Under the pieces are notes generated by a model that had not been told where the DNA came from, ran no database searches, and saw nothing but the letters and a program-made list of their open reading frames with translations. A stretch of DNA of 5,802 bases from Caldilineaceae bacterium (GTDB lineage Bacteria; Chloroflexota; Anaerolineae; Caldilineales; Caldilineaceae): positions 1-5,802 of the forward strand of contig JAPPKT010000177.1 of NCBI GenBank assembly GCA_028819675.1, in the 5' to 3' direction. Of the stretch, positions 5,776 to 5,802 are shown piece by piece (positions within the stretch are counted from its first letter, which is position 1; every line of letters begins with the position of its first letter). Position numbers and translations under genes: made by a program.

Positions 5776-5802
5776 CAGTTCTGGGCGGTCGGGCCTATTC
5801 GG

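Overview
The window carries five genes, all on the + strand, from a GC-rich bacterium. They are the 3' part of a menaquinone-pathway gene (mqnA type), then a four-gene group: an inner-membrane sugar-type ABC permease (MalG-like), a Tat-exported lipoprotein substrate-binding protein (SBP), a second permease (MalF-like), and a phytanoyl-CoA dioxygenase (PhyH)-family Fe(II)/2-oxoglutarate oxygenase. No tRNA, rRNA, CRISPR array, insertion sequence or phage gene was seen. The organism cannot be named from this sequence. The futalosine-route gene, the Tat lipoprotein SBP and the pairing of sugar-type ABC transport with PhyH proteins suggest an uncultivated soil or aquatic lineage such as Chloroflexota, Acidobacteriota or a Poribacteria/Latescibacteria-like group. 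That placement is inference only.

Layout: positions 3-728 hold the mqnA-like gene, cut by the left window edge. Positions 729-1191 are a 463-base gap with no convincing gene; it ends in a near-consensus sigma70-type promoter (1123-1150) just ahead of the first transporter gene. The transport group follows: permease G (1192-2103), SBP (2194-3513), permease F (3609-4547) and dioxygenase (4647-5444). The gaps are 90, 95 and 99 bases, wide for an operon of this type. The last 358 bases hold no recognisable gene and include a heptamer tandem repeat (5742-5775).

The two permeases and the SBP make up the importer apart from its ATPase, which is not in the window; many importers of this class share an MsmX/MalK-type ATPase encoded elsewhere. 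The oxygenase at the end of the group may modify the imported compound, but its substrate is unknown. The SBP-to-permease F gap holds a long stem-loop (3532-3573) without a T-run, followed by a weakly led permease F start. This matches the known maltose-operon arrangement in which a stem-loop protects the SBP message, and could keep binding protein in excess over permease.
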